A DNA stretch of 33,183 bases from Ferrigenium straubiae (GTDB taxonomy: Bacteria > Pseudomonadota > Gammaproteobacteria > Burkholderiales > Gallionellaceae), in assembly GCA_019449655.1 (NCBI GenBank), contig JAHQXD010000005.1, positions 1 to 33,183 of the forward strand, read 5' to 3'. The first letter of the stretch is position 1, and every line of letters starts with the position of its first letter. Shown in pieces: positions 22,961 through 31,855 of the stretch. Made by a program: the position numbers and the translations under genes. The notes beneath the pieces were generated by a model that did not search any database, was not told the origin of the DNA, and saw only the letters and a program-made list of their open reading frames with translations.

Positions 22961-23869
22961 CTACAACGATTCGGCGCGGTATTCGACGATCAGGGTATGC
23001 CCGGTTCCCGCCGCGACATGCACCACATTGTCGATGGCATTGGCCGATTCCACGCACAGCATCTCGCGCCAGCCGTCCGGCTGCCCCAAGTCGCCCATCC
23101 TTTCGGCCTTGGCTGTCCACGGGGTCCACACTACGGTGGAAAGGCTGCCGGATTTGGCGATAAGGATGCGCCGCTTCAGCCGGTCGTCCTCGATCGCGCA
23201 CCCCGCGGCAGTGTTGATGTACACGCGGTCGGTCTCTCCCTCGAACCGGATTATGCCATCTTGTTTTTTGAGCGTCGAGCCGCCCACCTTGTCCCAGTAA
23301 TCGCCGCCGGCCAGTCCGGTCACGCGCGCTGCGCCGATGTCGCCGATGCGGAAATAGGCATGCAACGCTTCGCCGATCACGAAATCCGACTCCCCTGTGT
23401 TTTCGGTGGACAGCTCCATGCGGAGTGTCTCGCCGACGCTGACGGTCAGTTCGAGCCGCGCCGCGTGCGGCCACTGTGCCCGGGTTTTTTCGCTCTCGAT
23501 CAGGCGTAGCGTCAGGCGCGTCGCGCCATCCGGCTCAGTGCCGGATTCGATCACTTGCCAGGGCACGGTGCGCGCGTAGCCGTGCGCGGGGAAACCGGGG
23601 TCGGCATGCACGCCGAACCACGGCCAGCAGACCGGGACGCCGCCGCGGATCGACTTGCCGGGCGCCAGCCTGGCGTCGCGCGACAGCCAGATCACCGGCG
23701 CGGCCTGGCTCCGGGGCTGCCAGGTCATCAGGTGCGCACCCTGCAGGCACAGCGAGGCGGTTGCCTGTGGGTTGCCGATTTCGGCGATGACCAGCCCGCT
23801 GGCGTCGTCACGGAAACTCAGTTGTCCGGGAATGCCGAATTGCGTATTCAACGACTGCGATGCGGTCAC
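22961..23869 (-). CDS. D-hexose-6-phosphate mutarotase (YeaD-like aldose epimerase family)
   Basis: The 302-residue protein matches the YeaD group of galactose-mutarotase-fold enzymes: LCLQGAHLMTWQP, PVIWLSRDARLAPGKSIRGG, PVCWPWFG, FPAHGYARTVPW, ALHAYFRIGD and VWTPWTAKAERMGD. These enzymes interconvert alpha and beta anomers of glucose-6-phosphate and similar sugars. The start is GTG at 23869; its ribosome binding site AAGGGAAA lies inside the relic ilvD end, whose stop is only two bases upstream. This implies that mutarotase and ilvD were once directly adjacent in one operon. The cytochrome gene follows it. Confidence 0.9.
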   Translation of the reverse strand: MTASQSLNTQFGIPGQLSFRDDASGLVIAEIGNPQATASLCLQGAHLMTWQPRSQAAPVIWLSRDARLAPGKSIRGGVPVCWPWFGVHADPGFPAHGYARTVPWQVIESGTEPDGATRLTLRLIESEKTRAQWPHAARLELTVSVGETLRMELSTENTGESDFVIGEALHAYFRIGDIGAARVTGLAGGDYWDKVGGSTLKKQDGIIRFEGETDRVYINTAAGCAIEDDRLKRRILIAKSGSLSTVVWTPWTAKAERMGDLGQPDGWREMLCVESANAIDNVVHVAAGTGHTLIVEYRAESL

Positions 23870-23871
23870 GG

Positions 23872-23931
23872 CTATTTCCCTTCGACCTGCGACACGTCGC
23901 GCACCGCGCCCTTGTCGGCCGAAGTGGTCAT
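23872..23931 (-). pseudogene. Relic 3' end of a second ilvD
   Basis: The minus strand here reads ATG ACC ACT and continues as [19 protein letters not shown] then TAG, a copy of the end of the intact ilvD 140 bases away ([18 protein letters not shown]). Over 51 aligned bases (23881-23931 against 24021-24071) 45 are identical. Five of the six differences are silent third-position changes and one is Thr to Ser, so the fragment diverged while it was part of a working gene. Homology stops at or just before the ATG. The 84 bases up to ilvD hold a small CTCCAC/GTGGAG hairpin and nothing else I recognise. Confidence 0.85.
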
Positions 23932-24014
23932 AAGGCGTTGACCTGCGGACGGCGGAGCAGAGGCTCCACGCAAGTGGAGATGCGACCCGGTAGCAGCGTC
24001 AGCCGCCACACGCT

Positions 24015-25862
24015 TCATTTTTCCACCTGCGTTACATCGCGTACCGCGCCTTTGTCGGCCGAAGTGGTCATGGCGGCGTAGGCGCGCAGTGCCGCAGATA
24101 CGTGGCGTTCACGGCTGACGGGCTGCCAGGCCTTGCCGCCTTTCGCCTCCATCGCGGCGTGGCGGCGCTGCATCTCCGCATCGGAAATTGCCAGCTGGAT
24201 GCTGCGCTGAGGAATGTCGATCTCGATGGTGTCCCCTTCCTCCACGAGACCGATCGCGCCGCCGCGCGCGGCCTCGGGCGAAACATGGCCGATGGAGAGG
24301 CCCGAGGTGCCGCCGGAGAAGCGCCCGTCGGTGAGCAGCGCGCATACCGTACCCAGTTCCTTCGACTTCAGGTAGCTGGTTGGGTAGAGCATTTCCTGCA
24401 TCCCTGGCCCGCCCTTCGGACCTTCGTAGCGGATCACCACCACGTCGCCCGCCACGATCTTGTTGGCGAGGATACTCGCCACCGCGTCGTCCTGGCTTTC
24501 GAATACTCGCGCACGCCCGGTGAATTTCAGGATGCTTTCGTCGACGCCGGCGGTCTTCACGATGCAGCCGTCCAGCGCGATGTTGCCGTGCAGCACCGCC
24601 AGTCCGCCGTCCTGCGAATAGGCATGCGCCTTGTCGCGGATGCAGCCGCCGGCGCGGTCGGCGTCGAGTTCCGGGTAGAGCATGGACTGCGAGAAGGCGA
24701 GGGTGGTGACGATCCCGCCGGGCGCGGCGCGGAAAAATTTCTTTACCGGTTCGGCCGTGGTCTGCACGATGTCCCAGTGCCTGAGCGCATCGCGCAGGGT
24801 CGGGCTGTGGATCGTCCCGGTACCGGCGTGCAGCAGGCCGGCGCGATCCAGCTCGCCGAGGATCGCCGGGATGCCGCCGGCGCGGTGCACGTCTTCCATA
24901 TGGTATTCGGAGGAGGGCGCGACCTTGCACAGGGTCGGCACATGGCGCGACAGACGATCCATGTCGCGCATGGTGAAGTTCACCTCGGCCTCGCGCGCGA
25001 TCGCCAGAAGGTGCAGCACGGTGTTGGTCGAGCCGCCCATGGCGATATCCAGCGTCATCGCGTTCTCGAACGCCTCGAAGGTCGCGATGGAGCGCGGCAG
25101 CACCGCCGCATCGTCTTCATCGTAGTAGCGCCGGCACAATTCGACGATCAGGCGTCCGGCGCGCAAAAACAGCTCCTTGCGCTCGGCGTGCGTCGCGACC
25201 ATTGTGCCGTTGCCGGGCAGCGCGAGGCCCAGCGCCTCGGCCAGGCAGTTCATCGAATTCGCGGTGAACATGCCGGAGCAGGAGCCGCAGGTCGGGCAGG
25301 CCGAGCGCTCAATGGCCTCGCATTCCGCCGCGCTGACCCTGTCGTCTGCCGCGGCGACCATCGCATCGACCAGGTCCAGCCCGATGACCTTGCCCTGCCA
25401 GCTGACCTTGCCCGCCTCCATCGGTCCGCCCGAGACGAACACCACCGGGATGTTCAGGCGCATCGCGGCCATCAGCATGCCCGGCGTGATCTTGTCGCAG
25501 TTGGAGATGCACACCAGCGCATCGGCGCAGTGCGCGTTGACCATATATTCCACCGAATCGGCGATCAGCTCGCGGCTCGGCAGAGAATACAGCATCCCGG
25601 CGTGCCCCATCGCAATGCCGTCATCCACCGCGATGGTGTTGAATTCCTTGGCGATGCCGCCCGCCTTCTCGATCTCGCGCGCCACCAGTTGCCCCATGTC
25701 CTTGAGGTGCACATGGCCCGGCACGAACTGGGTGAACGAGTTGGCGATGGCGATGATCGGCTTGCCGAAGTCGCCTTCGGTCATGCCGGTGGCGCGCCAC
25801 AGGGCGCGCGCGCCGGCCATGTTGCGGCCGTGGGTGGAGGTGCGTGAACGGTAAGCGGGCAT
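24015..25862 (-). CDS. ilvD: Dihydroxy-acid dehydratase
   Basis: IlvD dehydrates 2,3-dihydroxy-isovalerate and -methylvalerate in valine, leucine and isoleucine synthesis using an Fe-S cluster. The 615-residue protein is full length and collinear: [20 protein letters not shown] at the start, [24 protein letters not shown] and [17 protein letters not shown] with the cluster cysteines, [22 protein letters not shown] and [20 protein letters not shown]. The ATG at 25862 is preceded by AAGGAA. It is divergent from lgt. Downstream lie a relic of another ilvD end and the mutarotase gene, evidence that this copy replaced or was recombined with an earlier one. Confidence 0.97.
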   Translation of the reverse strand: MPAYRSRTSTHGRNMAGARALWRATGMTEGDFGKPIIAIANSFTQFVPGHVHLKDMGQLVAREIEKAGGIAKEFNTIAVDDGIAMGHAGMLYSLPSRELIADSVEYMVNAHCADALVCISNCDKITPGMLMAAMRLNIPVVFVSGGPMEAGKVSWQGKVIGLDLVDAMVAAADDRVSAAECEAIERSACPTCGSCSGMFTANSMNCLAEALGLALPGNGTMVATHAERKELFLRAGRLIVELCRRYYDEDDAAVLPRSIATFEAFENAMTLDIAMGGSTNTVLHLLAIAREAEVNFTMRDMDRLSRHVPTLCKVAPSSEYHMEDVHRAGGIPAILGELDRAGLLHAGTGTIHSPTLRDALRHWDIVQTTAEPVKKFFRAAPGGIVTTLAFSQSMLYPELDADRAGGCIRDKAHAYSQDGGLAVLHGNIALDGCIVKTAGVDESILKFTGRARVFESQDDAVASILANKIVAGDVVVIRYEGPKGGPGMQEMLYPTSYLKSKELGTVCALLTDGRFSGGTSGLSIGHVSPEAARGGAIGLVEEGDTIEIDIPQRSIQLAISDAEMQRRHAAMEAKGGKAWQPVSRERHVSAALRAYAAMTTSADKGAVRDVTQVEK

Positions 25863-25892
25863 GTTGTTTCCTTGTTGTAGTTAAAGCGCACG

Positions 25893-25898
25893 TATAAT
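25893..25898 (+). promoter_or_regulatory. -10 element for lgt
   Basis: TATAAT at 25893-25898 is a perfect -10 about 29 bases before the lgt ATG, in the 64-base gap between divergent ilvD and lgt. No good -35 is present; CTTGTT 16 bases upstream is the nearest candidate. Confidence 0.45.
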
Positions 25899-25926
25899 TG
25901 GGCCGTTAATTTTACCCGATTCGACC

Positions 25927-26760
25927 ATGCTCGTTCATCCGCAGTTCGATCCCGTCGCCGTACAACTCGGCCCACTCGCCATCCACTGGTACGGGCTGAT
26001 GTACCTCGCCGGGTTCATGACCTTCCTCTGGCTGGGGCGCAAGCGCATCGCGATGCTGAATCATCCGCAGATCAATGCCAAACTGCTCGACGATCTGCTG
26101 TTCTACGGCGTGCTCGGCGTGATCCTCGGCGGACGGCTGGGCTATGTGCTGTTCTACAAGGCCTCGTATTACCTTGCCCACCCGCTGGAAATCCTCGCGG
26201 TGTGGCAGGGCGGCATGTCGTTCCACGGCGGCTTTCTCGGCGTGCTGATTGCGATGGCATGGTTCGCACGCAAGCACAATCTGCGCTGGCTGCAACTGAC
26301 CGACTTCATCGCCCCGCTGGTGCCGCCGGGCCTGGCCTTCGGGCGGCTCGGCAACTTCATCAACGGCGAGCTCTGGGGGCGTCCCGCCGATGTGCCCTGG
26401 GCGATGGTTTTCCCCAGAGTGGACAATCTGCCGCGCCATCCTTCGCAGCTTTACGAGTTCGCGCTGGAAGGTTTGCTGCTGTTCGCCTTGCTCTGGCTGT
26501 ATGCGCGCAAGCCGCGCCCCACCGGCACGGTATCCGGCCTGTTTCTCATCGGCTATGGCAGTTTCCGTTTCATCGCCGAATTCACGCGCGAGCCGGATGA
26601 TTTTCTCGGCCTGCTGTCGCTCGGCATGAGCATGGGTCAGTGGCTGAGCCTGCCGATGGTGGTCGCCGGGATCGTGCTGATGCGTTACAGCACACGTCAC
26701 CCTCACCTCAATCCTCTCCCGCCAGCGGGAGAGGAGACAAACGAGAAAAGCAATTCTTAA
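25927..26760 (+). CDS. lgt: Phosphatidylglycerol-prolipoprotein diacylglyceryl transferase
   Basis: Lgt attaches diacylglycerol to the lipobox cysteine of prolipoproteins in the inner membrane. The 277-residue protein has the usual seven membrane segments and the family signature [14 protein letters not shown]. Further matches are [43 protein letters not shown] and [16 protein letters not shown]. After the last span ([10 protein letters not shown]) the tail reads [20 protein letters not shown] and is encoded by a dispersed palindromic repeat, so the natural C-terminus was probably shorter or different. The catalytic core is unaffected. It begins the plus-strand run to yacG. Confidence 0.97.
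   Translation: MLVHPQFDPVAVQLGPLAIHWYGLMYLAGFMTFLWLGRKRIAMLNHPQINAKLLDDLLFYGVLGVILGGRLGYVLFYKASYYLAHPLEILAVWQGGMSFHGGFLGVLIAMAWFARKHNLRWLQLTDFIAPLVPPGLAFGRLGNFINGELWGRPADVPWAMVFPRVDNLPRHPSQLYEFALEGLLLFALLWLYARKPRPTGTVSGLFLIGYGSFRFIAEFTREPDDFLGLLSLGMSMGQWLSLPMVVAGIVLMRYSTRHPHLNPLPPAGEETNEKSNS
26699..26736. repeat. Dispersed palindromic repeat inside the 3' end of lgt
   Basis: CCTCTCCCGC (26713-26722) and GCGGGAGAGG (26725-26734) form a perfect 10-bp stem with two spacer bases, preceded by CACCCTCACCTCAAT. I recognise the CCTCTCCC...GGGAGAGG palindrome as a repeat common in proteobacterial intergenic DNA. A relative lies at 33073-33108. Here it is translated in frame as [13 protein letters not shown]. 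Confidence 0.75.
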
Positions 26761-26772
26761 TCCTTGCGCCGC

Positions 26773-26801
26773 TTGACACCCGTTAGCCTCTCGCACACTA
26801 T
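26773..26801 (+). promoter_or_regulatory. Candidate promoter for the CNNM/CorC-family gene
   Basis: A perfect TTGACA (26773-26778) is followed after 17 bases by CACTAT (26796-26801), a half-matching -10, about 30 bases before the TTG start. Confidence 0.42.
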
Positions 26802-26832
26802 TCCTGCCATCAAATACCGCTGAAACTTCACC

Positions 26833-28110
26833 TTGGATGACATTTCCCTAGACGCGCTGCTCGGCGCGTTGTTGTTGCTGATAATCTTCGGCGCCTGGTT
26901 TTCCGCTGCGGAAACCTCGATGATGGCGATCAACCGCTATCGCCTGAACAACCTGGTGCGCAAGGGAAACAAGAGCGCGAAGCTGACCTCCCGCCTGCTC
27001 GCCAAGGTGGACAAGCTGCTCGGTTCCATCCTGTTCGGCAATACTCTCTTGAACGTGGCTGCGGCGGCGGTGACCAATGTGGTCATCATGCGGCTGTTCG
27101 GCGCCGACGAACTGACCCTGCTGCTGGGAACGCTGGCTATCACCTTCGTGCTGCTGGTATTCAGCGAGATCATGCCGAAAGTCATTGCTGCCAGCCATCC
27201 GGAACGTATCGCCCTGCCTTCCAGCTACCTGCTTGCGCCGCTCATCACCCTGTTCCATCCGGTCGTTTCGGTGGCAACCGCCCTGGTAAAGGGCATACTG
27301 TGGATGTTGCGCATCAAGATAGAAACAGATCAGAGCAAGCAAAAAATAACGCTGGAGGAATTGCGCGGGTTGGTGCTGGAGGCCGGGCATTTTCTGCCAC
27401 GCAAGCACCAGAAGATGTTGCTGAACCTGGTCGACCTGGAGCGCATCACTGTGAACGACGTGATGGTGCCGCGCAACCAGATCGAGGCGCTGGACATCAA
27501 TGCCGGCGCGGAAGACTTGCGCCAGCAGATCATCACCTGCCACCACACCCTGCTGCCGGTCTATGCCGATACGCCCAGCAACATCATCGGTATCCTGCAC
27601 CTCAAGCGTGTGCCGGCCCTGTTGCAGGAAGCGGCGCTGGATGTGGCGCAACTGCGCGAAATTCTCAATGAACCCTATTTCATCCCCTCCGATACGCCGC
27701 TGCTCAAGCAGTTGCAGCAGTTCCAGGAGCGCCATGCGCGGCTCGGGCTGGTGGTGGACGAATACGGCGAACTGCTCGGCCTGGTGACGCTGGAAAATAT
27801 CCTCGAGGAAATCGTCGGCGAATTCACCACCCAATCCCCCGCACAAAGCGGCAAGTTCCTGCGCCAGGAGGACGGCAGCTTCCTGCTGGAGGGCAGCAGC
27901 AGCCTGCGCGAATTGAACCGCAAGCTGGGGCTGCATCTGCCGCTGGACAGCGCGAAAACGCTGAACGGCCTGATCCTCGAGCATCTTGAGGATATCCCCG
28001 AGGCCGGCGTCAGCCTGAAGATCGCGGGCTATCCGATCGAGATCATCCAGACGCAGGACCGTATCGTGAAGGTAGTGCGCATTTTCCCGGTGCAGGCGGA
28101 CAGGCAGTAG
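26833..28110 (+). CDS. CNNM/CorC-HlyC family membrane transporter
   Basis: The 425-residue protein has an N-terminal CNNM (DUF21) membrane domain (FGAWFSAAETSMMAINRYRL, GNTLLNVAAAAVTNVVI, FSEIMPKVIAASHPERIA). A cytoplasmic CBS pair covers about 200-320 (VMVPRNQIEALD, LPVYADTPSNIIGILH, GLVVDEYGELLGLVTLENI), and a C-terminal CorC/HlyC-associated domain ends it. The family exports or balances Mg2+ and Co2+; the old name haemolysin is misleading. The start is TTG at 26833: an in-frame stop lies just upstream and there is no earlier candidate, though the ribosome binding site is weak. It sits where pilB often lies in related clusters, directly before pilC. Confidence 0.9.
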   Translation: MDDISLDALLGALLLLIIFGAWFSAAETSMMAINRYRLNNLVRKGNKSAKLTSRLLAKVDKLLGSILFGNTLLNVAAAAVTNVVIMRLFGADELTLLLGTLAITFVLLVFSEIMPKVIAASHPERIALPSSYLLAPLITLFHPVVSVATALVKGILWMLRIKIETDQSKQKITLEELRGLVLEAGHFLPRKHQKMLLNLVDLERITVNDVMVPRNQIEALDINAGAEDLRQQIITCHHTLLPVYADTPSNIIGILHLKRVPALLQEAALDVAQLREILNEPYFIPSDTPLLKQLQQFQERHARLGLVVDEYGELLGLVTLENILEEIVGEFTTQSPAQSGKFLRQEDGSFLLEGSSSLRELNRKLGLHLPLDSAKTLNGLILEHLEDIPEAGVSLKIAGYPIEIIQTQDRIVKVVRIFPVQADRQ

Positions 28111-28139
28111 GCCTGCTCCGTAAATCGCCCCGGCTGCTT

Positions 28140-28145
28140 TACAAT
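28140..28145 (+). promoter_or_regulatory. Possible -10 element before pilC
   Basis: TACAAT lies about 60 bases before the pilC ATG, in a 93-base gap with no gene. No convincing -35 accompanies it. Confidence 0.3.
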
Positions 28146-28203
28146 AGACGCAAAGCTCGGCATCATGCCCGCCAACGTTAGGGGATGACCCAAGGGAGTC
28201 GCT

Positions 28204-29424
28204 ATGGCTGTAGCACCGAAGGCAGGAAAGGCAAAAGAATATTCCTATGTATGGGAAGGCAAGGATAAGAACGGCAAGCTGGTCAAGGGCGAGATGCGCG
28301 CGCCCGGCGAGGCCACTGTATCTGCCCATTTGCGCCGCCAGGGCATCAATGTCTCGAAGGTGAAAAAGCTGCGCGCCAGCACCCAGAGGGTCACGGAGAA
28401 GGACATCTCGCTGTTCACCCGCCAGCTTGCCACCATGATGAAATCCGGCGTGCCGCTGCTGCAGGCATTCGACATCGTCGGCAAGGGGCATAGCAACCCT
28501 TCCGTGGCGAAGCTGCTGTTCGATATCAAGACCGACGTGGAAACCGGCAGCAGCCTGCAGCAGGCCTTCAAGAAATATCCGCTGTATTTTGACGAACTGT
28601 ATTGCAACCTCATCGGTGCGGGCGAGGCGGCGGGTATTCTGGACACCCTGCTGGACCGGCTGGCGACCTACAAGGAAAAGATCCAGGCCATCAAGAGCAA
28701 GATCAAATCCGCGCTGTTCTATCCGGTTTCCATCATCGTCATTGCCTTCGTTATCACCGCCGTGATCATGATCTTCGTGATTCCCGCGTTCAAGGAACTG
28801 TTTTCCAGCTTTGGCGCCGATTTGCCGGCACCGACGTTGGTGGTCATGAGTATCTCGGATTTCTTCGTGACATGGTGGTGGGCGATCTTTGGTGGCATTG
28901 GCGGCGGCTTCTACGCTTTTTTCTACTTCTGGAAACGCAGCAAAAAAATGCAAGACGCCATGGATCGGATGATGCTGAAGCTGCCTATTTTCGGCGAGTT
29001 GATCCGCAAGGCCAGCATCGCACGCTGGAGCCGCACGCTCTCCACCATGTTCGCGGCCGGCGTGCCCCTGGTCGAAGCCTTCGATTCGGTGGCGGGCGCG
29101 GCGGGCAATGCGGTGTATTTCGACGCCACGAAATATATCCAGCGCGAGGTCACCACCGGTAACAGCCTGACCGTGGCCATGCAGAACACCGAAGTGTTCC
29201 CGAGCATGGTGCTGCAGATGGTGTCGATCGGCGAGGAAGCCGGCTCGCTGGATGCGATGCTGAGCAAGGTGGCCGATTTTTACGAGGCCGAAGTGGACGA
29301 CGCGGTAGAGGCTCTGTCCAGTCTCATGGAACCGGTCATCATGGTGGTGCTCGGTACGCTGATCGGCGGCATGGTGGTTGCGATGTATCTGCCGATCTTC
29401 AAGATGGGTCAAGCGGTCGGGTAA
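28204..29424 (+). CDS. pilC: Type IV pilus inner-membrane platform protein PilC
   Basis: PilC is the inner-membrane platform on which the pilus motors act. The 406-residue protein begins with the family N-terminus YSYVWEGKDKNGKLVKGEM. It has two T2SSF repeats, FTRQLATMMKSGVPLLQAFD and WSRTLSTMFAAGVPLVEAFD, and membrane spans around VSIIVIAFVITAVIMIFVIP, WWAIFGGIGGGFYAFFYF and the C-terminal VIMVVLGTLIGGMVVAMYLP. The ATG at 28204 follows GGGAG. pilD lies downstream past a terminator-like hairpin. pilB is not next to it in this window. Confidence 0.97.
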   Translation: MAVAPKAGKAKEYSYVWEGKDKNGKLVKGEMRAPGEATVSAHLRRQGINVSKVKKLRASTQRVTEKDISLFTRQLATMMKSGVPLLQAFDIVGKGHSNPSVAKLLFDIKTDVETGSSLQQAFKKYPLYFDELYCNLIGAGEAAGILDTLLDRLATYKEKIQAIKSKIKSALFYPVSIIVIAFVITAVIMIFVIPAFKELFSSFGADLPAPTLVVMSISDFFVTWWWAIFGGIGGGFYAFFYFWKRSKKMQDAMDRMMLKLPIFGELIRKASIARWSRTLSTMFAAGVPLVEAFDSVAGAAGNAVYFDATKYIQREVTTGNSLTVAMQNTEVFPSMVLQMVSIGEEAGSLDAMLSKVADFYEAEVDDAVEALSSLMEPVIMVVLGTLIGGMVVAMYLPIFKMGQAVG

Positions 29425-29442
29425 ACAATCCGGCTATGGACA

Positions 29443-29468
29443 GGCGCGGCGATGTCCGCGCCTTTTTT
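29443..29468 (+). terminator. Intrinsic terminator or attenuator between pilC and pilD
   Basis: GGCGCGG (29443-29449), a six-base loop and CCGCGCC (29456-29462) are followed directly by six T. The hairpin would end the pilC message. Because the possible start ATG at 29452 falls inside this hairpin, the pilD start is better placed at 29488. Confidence 0.75.
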
Positions 29469-29487
29469 GTGTACGCAAGGTGATTCG

Positions 29488-30351
29488 ATGCTGTCTCTGT
29501 TGCAAACCTCCCCGCTGGTTTTCATTTTGCTCTCCGGTATTCTGGGGTTGATGGTTGGCAGTTTCCTGAACGTGGTCATCCATCGCCTGCCAAAAATGCT
29601 GGAGCTTGGCTGGCGGCAGCAATGCGCCGAACTGCGCGGTGAGGAGCCGTCTACCTCACCCGACTACAATCTTCTTGTCCCGCGCTCCGCCTGCCCGCAC
29701 TGCAACCGCTCCATCGGCGCATGGGAAAACATCCCGGTCGTCAGTTACCTGCTGCTGCGCGGCAAGTGCAAGGGCTGCGGCGCGGCCATCTCGCCGCGCT
29801 ATCCCGTCATCGAGGCGGTCAGCGGCCTGCTGTGCGCCTATGCGGCATGGCACTTCGGCTTCGGCTGGGCGGCCGCAGGCGCGCTGCTGCTCATCTGGGC
29901 ATTGCTGGCGCTCACGGCGATTGATCTCGACACGCAATTGCTGCCGGACGACATCACCCTGCCGCTGCTCTGGGCAGGCCTGGTATTCAATCTGGCCAGT
30001 GTCTTTACCGATTTGCACAGCGCGATACTGGGCGCGGTATTCGGCTATCTCGCGCTGTGGTGCGTGTACTGGCTGTTCAAGCTCACCACTGGCAAGGAAG
30101 GCATGGGCTACGGCGACTTCAAACTGCTCGCCGCCCTCGGCGCCTGGCTGGGCTGGCAGATGCTGCCGCTCATCATCCTGCTTTCCTCGCTGGTGGGGGC
30201 GGTGGTCGGCATTGCCCTGATGGTTGCGGCCAAGCATGGCCGCAACGTTCCCATTCCCTTCGGCCCCTATCTGACAGGCGGCGGGCTGATCGCGCTGTTC
30301 TGGGGGCAAACGCTGACGCAGAGCTATCTGCAACTGCTCGCCGCTCCATGA
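29488..30351 (+). CDS. pilD: Prepilin peptidase / N-methyltransferase PilD
   Basis: PilD cleaves the leader of prepilins and methylates the new N-terminus. The 287-residue protein has the N-terminal GSFLNVVIHRLPKM, a four-cysteine zinc motif (CPHC and CKGC) flanking the cytoplasmic loop, and the two catalytic aspartates, Asp146 in TAIDLDTQLLPDDITLP and Asp210 in GMGYGDFKLLAALGAWLGW. The start at 29488 was chosen because AAGGTGA precedes it, the length then matches the family, and the earlier ATG (29452) lies in a terminator hairpin. Its stop overlaps the coaE ATG (30348-30351). Confidence 0.96.
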   Translation: MLSLLQTSPLVFILLSGILGLMVGSFLNVVIHRLPKMLELGWRQQCAELRGEEPSTSPDYNLLVPRSACPHCNRSIGAWENIPVVSYLLLRGKCKGCGAAISPRYPVIEAVSGLLCAYAAWHFGFGWAAAGALLLIWALLALTAIDLDTQLLPDDITLPLLWAGLVFNLASVFTDLHSAILGAVFGYLALWCVYWLFKLTTGKEGMGYGDFKLLAALGAWLGWQMLPLIILLSSLVGAVVGIALMVAAKHGRNVPIPFGPYLTGGGLIALFWGQTLTQSYLQLLAAP

Positions 30352-31037
30352 GCCTTCGACCGGCTGATGGAACAACTAGCCATTCGACTAAGCTGTCAAA
30401 GAACGACAGCCAAGTCGCTGGTTATCGGGACAGGCTGATTATCGGACTCACCGGCGGGATCGGCAGCGGCAAGACTACCGTTGCCGCACTGTTCGCGGAG
30501 TATGGTGCGGGTATCATCGATACGGACGTCATCGCCCACCACCTGACGCAAGCCGGCGGTGCAGCCATCGCGGCGATCCGCGCCGCCTTCGGCGACGATT
30601 ACCTCACGGGAGACGGCGCCCTGGACCGCGCCAAGATGCGCGGGCTGATTTTTTCGGATGCCGCCGCCAGGCAGCGGCTAGAACAGATCCTGCACCCCAT
30701 GATCTTCGAACAGACCAAGGCGCAGTTACGGCAGCTGCAGGACAAACCCTACATCCTCGCCGTGGTGCCGCTGCTGCCCGAGAGCCGCAACTTCCGGCAA
30801 CTGGTGCAGCGCGTGCTGGTGGTGGATTGCGACGAGGATACCCAGGTCGCACGCGTCGTCGGACGCAGCCGCCTGACCGAAGCGGAAGTGCGCGCCATCA
30901 TCGTCCGGCAAACCCCACGCGCCGACCGCCTGCAGCTGGCCGACGATGTCATCCGCAACGATGCCGGGCTGGACAGCCTGGCCGGACAGGTCGCCGTCCT
31001 GCATGAATACTACGCAAAAATGCAAAACAGCGATTGA
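30348..31037 (+). CDS. coaE: Dephospho-CoA kinase with N-terminal extension
   Basis: CoaE phosphorylates dephospho-CoA in the last step of CoA synthesis. The P-loop GLTGGIGSGKTT is at 33-44, followed by DTDVIAHHLT, MRGLIFSDAAARQRLEQILHP, VPLLPES and RQTPRADRLQLADDVIRND. Most CoaE proteins begin one or two residues before IGLTGGIGSGK; this one has about 30 extra residues (MSLRPADGTTSHSTKLSKND and onward). They appear to come from degenerate copies of a dispersed repeat. There is no other ATG, GTG or TTG nearer the P-loop, and the start overlaps the pilD stop as ATGA, so the extension is probably translated. The kinase core looks intact. Confidence 0.93.
   Translation: MSLRPADGTTSHSTKLSKNDSQVAGYRDRLIIGLTGGIGSGKTTVAALFAEYGAGIIDTDVIAHHLTQAGGAAIAAIRAAFGDDYLTGDGALDRAKMRGLIFSDAAARQRLEQILHPMIFEQTKAQLRQLQDKPYILAVVPLLPESRNFRQLVQRVLVVDCDEDTQVARVVGRSRLTEAEVRAIIVRQTPRADRLQLADDVIRNDAGLDSLAGQVAVLHEYYAKMQNSD
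30353..30409. repeat. Two degenerate copies of a dispersed short repeat at the start of coaE
   Basis: CCTTCGACCGGCTGATGGAA (from 30353) and ATTCGACTAAGCTGTCAAAG (from 30382) both resemble the CCTTCGAC-n-GCTC-n-CGAACGG type repeat of many betaproteobacteria and are distantly like the copies at 32648 and 33035. They are divergent and the call is tentative. Confidence 0.4.
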
Positions 31038-31093
31038 CGATACAAGGAAAACCCATATATCGTTCGCAATTAAGTTAACCCGCTTTTGCCGCC

Positions 31094-31855
31094 GTGATCG
31101 ACTACGAGTTTCCTCTCAACGAAAAAGTGCGCACCCTGCTGCGCCTTGAGGACTTGTTCGCACGTGCGACGCACTTCATCGAATACTCACATGGCATGGA
31201 CCACCATGCCGCATTGCTCACCCTGTTTGAAATCCTCGAAGTCGCCTGCCGCGCCGATCTGAAATCCGAACTGCTGCAGGAGTTGGAGCGCCAGAAACGC
31301 GCCCTTGCTTCGCTGCACAACAATCCCGCGATTTCCGAAGATGCGCTGGACGCCATCCTTACGGAGATCGACGGCGCCTCCACGGACATCCTCGCCATGA
31401 CCGGCAAGATTGGCCAGCACCTGCGCGAGAACGAGTGGCTGATGGGCATCAAGCAGCGTGCCGTCATGCCGGGCGGTACCTGCGAATTCGACCTGCCTTC
31501 CTATCACTACTGGCAGGAACGGGATGCCGAATCACGCCGAGAGCTCCTGCGGGCGTGGCTGGCGCCGCTTATGCCCTTGTACGTTGGGTTGAAAATCGTG
31601 CTGCGCCTATTGCGCGAAAACGGCAAGATATTCCACTTCACCGCGCATCAGGGCACTTTCCAGCAGATGCAGGGCGGGCGCGTCGCACAGATGCTGCGCG
31701 TCAGCCTGAGCAGCGACCTGGCGTGCATCCCCGAAGTCGGCGCCAACAAATACGCCATCAACATCCGCTTCATCGTCGCCAACTACGCCGCAAAATCCAC
31801 CCTGTTCGAACAGGATGTGCCGTTCGATCTGACCTTCTGCAGCCTCTCCTCGTAA
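31094..31855 (+). CDS. zapD: Cell division protein ZapD
   Basis: ZapD crosslinks FtsZ filaments and stabilises the Z-ring at mid-cell. The 253-residue protein is recognisable throughout: [19 protein letters not shown] near the start, [65 protein letters not shown] and [17 protein letters not shown]. The start is GTG at 31094, with no strong ribosome binding site, 56 bases after coaE. Its TAA overlaps the yacG ATG (TAATG). Confidence 0.96.
   Translation: MIDYEFPLNEKVRTLLRLEDLFARATHFIEYSHGMDHHAALLTLFEILEVACRADLKSELLQELERQKRALASLHNNPAISEDALDAILTEIDGASTDILAMTGKIGQHLRENEWLMGIKQRAVMPGGTCEFDLPSYHYWQERDAESRRELLRAWLAPLMPLYVGLKIVLRLLRENGKIFHFTAHQGTFQQMQGGRVAQMLRVSLSSDLACIPEVGANKYAINIRFIVANYAAKSTLFEQDVPFDLTFCSLSS

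Noticed and set aside
24102..25847. 581-codon plus-strand frame opposite ilvD
   Set aside because: Pure antisense of ilvD, rich in His, Arg and Gln, with no recognisable domain.
26848..29412. 854-codon minus-strand frame opposite the CNNM gene and pilC
   Set aside because: It covers two genes and their intergenic gap on the other strand; composition is that of an antisense frame.
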